Part shown: positions 58,851-60,247 of the stretch, piece by piece
Position numbering within the stretch: the stretch's first letter is position 1
How the letters are laid out: each line of letters begins with the position of its first letter
Source: an uncultured Ruminococcus sp.
GTDB taxonomy: Bacteria > Bacillota > Clostridia > Oscillospirales > Acutalibacteraceae
Assembly: GCA_902785555.1 (NCBI GenBank)
Contig: CACZZB010000006.1
Coordinates: 1 to 60,247 of the forward strand
Length of the DNA: 60,247 nucleotides
Reading direction: 5' to 3'
Position numbers and translations under genes: made by a program
Notes under the pieces: model-generated
The model's database searches: none
What the model was told of the DNA's origin: nothing
What the model saw: the letters and a program-made list of their open reading frames with translations, nothing else

Positions 58851-60247
58851 TTGAACTTTCTAAAACGAATTGTTGCATCAATGCTTTGCAGTGCAGCAAT
58901 TATGACACCTGTTGTTTCTTTGACAGCCAACGCAGCAACATTTTCACAAATCAATGCCGATTCGGTTTTTGTAGACCAGCAGACATCATATACCTGTACT
59001 CTTGCTTCAAATGTAATGATGCTCAGGAGAGCTGCATTGATGCTCGGTGATCCGAACTGGATGTTTATTACCGAAAAAAACTGCCGTCCCACACTCTGGA
59101 GCGAATACGGCGGAATGATATGTGATTATAAGTACAGTGGTTCGGTAAAAAGTATCACTGTAATAAACAGACGTGTTGATGAGCTTGGCGGAAAGAGCAA
59201 CCCGAAACAGTTTTTTATAAATATGCTCAAGGAACATCCCGAAGGTGTGGTCATATATGATTATGACAGACCCCACGCTATTTTGCTGACAGACTACACC
59301 GATGGACAGTTCTATTGCTCGGATCCGTGGTATGAACTTCCTACAAAGAGAATACCGATATCACAGGCGAGCATAAGTGTGGAAAGTGCCGAATCAGTCT
59401 GGTATATAGTAAGTCCCGATCTGCATTTGACCACAGGTTCAACAAATACAAGCACTACAACAAATACATCTGTCACAAATGTCAATGAAACGTGGCAGGT
59501 AAATGATGAAGCAGGCTTGAATCTGCGTTCTGATGCAGGTACTTCAAATGCAATAATAGGATTTGTTCCCAATAAGTCAGTTGTAAATGTGACAAAGAAA
59601 AAGACAGCGGGCGGTTATACATGGGGATATGTCAACTATAATTCAAAGAACGGCTGGATAGCACTTGACTATGCAAAGCAGATAAAGAATGAACAGTCCC
59701 AAAATACTGAAACAAAGCCCGAAACTGTTTTTGAAGACACGCATAATTATTTCAATAATACATCATCAATAAGCAAAAGCGATATAATACTCGGTGATAC
59801 TATTGATATAAAAGGTTCGGCAAACAGCGGAAATGCACCTTATACATACGCTTATTACTATAAGAGAACATACAGTACAAGCTGGACGACGATAAAGGGA
59901 TTCAGCAGTGATGATAAAGCAACTGTAAAGCCTCTTACATCAACTACTTATGATTTGTGCATCAAGGTCAAGGATGCAAAGGGAAACATCGAGAAGAAAT
60001 ATCTTAAGTTTGAAGTGCACAAGCCGTTGACGAATAAATCGGTTGTTGCCAAATCTACGGTCTATGTAGGTGATGATATTGATATCAAAGGAAAAGCATC
60101 GGGCGGTATCGGAAACTATAGTTATGCGTATTATTATAAGAGACATGAAGATACAGGCTGGGTAAAAATAAGCGATTTTTCATCTGATACAACAGCGTCA
60201 TTCAAACCTCTTAAAGCTACCGACTATGATATATGTGTAAAAGTCAA
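58851..60247 (+). CDS. Secreted C39-like cysteine protease with SH3b and Y modules (partial at window edge)
   Basis: 465 complete codons, cut by the window edge. The start is TTG 58851, chosen because GGAGGT lies at 58838-58843. A signal peptide (RIVASMLCSAAIMTPVVS, cleavage near ANA) precedes a papain-like C39-type domain: QQTSYTCTLAS (Gln44, catalytic Cys49), PHAILLTDY (His142), YCSDPW (Asp158). After a Thr/Asn linker (195-215) comes an SH3b domain (218-278; GLNLRSDAG, WGYVNY, GWIALDYA). Y modules follow at about 302-390 and from 398 onward. It is an exported peptidase anchored perhaps through SH3b contacts with the wall; the substrate is unknown. Confidence 0.85.
   Translation, partial: MNFLKRIVASMLCSAAIMTPVVSLTANAATFSQINADSVFVDQQTSYTCTLASNVMMLRRAALMLGDPNWMFITEKNCRPTLWSEYGGMICDYKYSGSVKSITVINRRVDELGGKSNPKQFFINMLKEHPEGVVIYDYDRPHAILLTDYTDGQFYCSDPWYELPTKRIPISQASISVESAESVWYIVSPDLHLTTGSTNTSTTTNTSVTNVNETWQVNDEAGLNLRSDAGTSNAIIGFVPNKSVVNVTKKKTAGGYTWGYVNYNSKNGWIALDYAKQIKNEQSQNTETKPETVFEDTHNYFNNTSSISKSDIILGDTIDIKGSANSGNAPYTYAYYYKRTYSTSWTTIKGFSSDDKATVKPLTSTTYDLCIKVKDAKGNIEKKYLKFEVHKPLTNKSVVAKSTVYVGDDIDIKGKASGGIGNYSYAYYYKRHEDTGWVKISDFSSDTTASFKPLKATDYDICVKV

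Overview
The window looks like chromosomal DNA of a low-GC, anaerobic, endospore-forming Firmicute. The complete spoIIIAA-AH operon, a sigma-H-like factor, pyruvate:ferredoxin oxidoreductase, a biotin-dependent carboxyltransferase trio, CDP-glycerol-type wall-polymer genes and BspA-type leucine-rich surface proteins all fit an Oscillospiraceae/Ruminococcus-like gut bacterium. This is inferred from gene content; no rRNA gene is present to confirm it.

Layout. 1-336: the structured right end of an IS200/IS605 (TnpB)-type element joined to the 3' tail of a surface-protein gene. 551-1364: a divergent ribbon-helix-helix regulator and SLOG-family gene sharing a repeat-bearing promoter region. 1525-2274: yebC. 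2427-15267: a polymer/capsule cluster, all on the + strand, with a DUF6270-like protein, an LrgA/LrgB pair, a membrane-anchored GT2, a Wzm/TagG-like ABC permease, CDP-glycerol glycerophosphotransferases, a Stealth-type phosphotransferase and three tandem GT2-containing paralogues. 15299-17749 (-): comM, a 78-aa membrane protein and an M50 protease. 17976-19019: sigma factor, a tRNA-like element and a zinc-ribbon protein. 19217-21409: secreted LRR protein. 21595-24772: carboxyltransferase, biotin carrier and OadA-like subunit. 24870-32914 (-): cyclophilin and VWA lipoproteins, an acidic tail-anchored Cys-rich protein, and the rlmB / P-type-ATPase-like pseudoenzyme / rpe / GNAT operon. 33184-42396: anchored LRR protein, phosphoglycerate-mutase-like pseudoenzyme, Orn/Lys/Arg decarboxylase, folC and nifJ. 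42516-48568: small lipoprotein, XRE regulator, duplicated acetyltransferases, M19 dipeptidase, unknown protein, thrC and a phosphoesterase. 48642-51954: tig, clpP, clpX. 51982-53755 (-): DMT transporter and TtcA-like protein. 53870-58608: spoIIIAA-AH. 58851-end: a secreted C39-like protease, cut by the window edge.

Themes. A roughly 85-residue Tyr-rich beta-sandwich-like module (here the Y module) recurs at the window start, in the DUF6270-like protein, three times at the end of the LRR protein and at least twice in the last gene. Two large proteins keep a recognisable enzyme fold but have lost the catalytic residues. Heptad microrepeats sit directly behind several genes. The most unusual non-coding feature is the tRNA-like element with canonical spacing but a mispaired anticodon stem, 20 bp upstream of a zinc-ribbon gene's start codon. 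No CRISPR array, prophage or rRNA operon was seen. No gene-free stretch exceeds about 270 bp.
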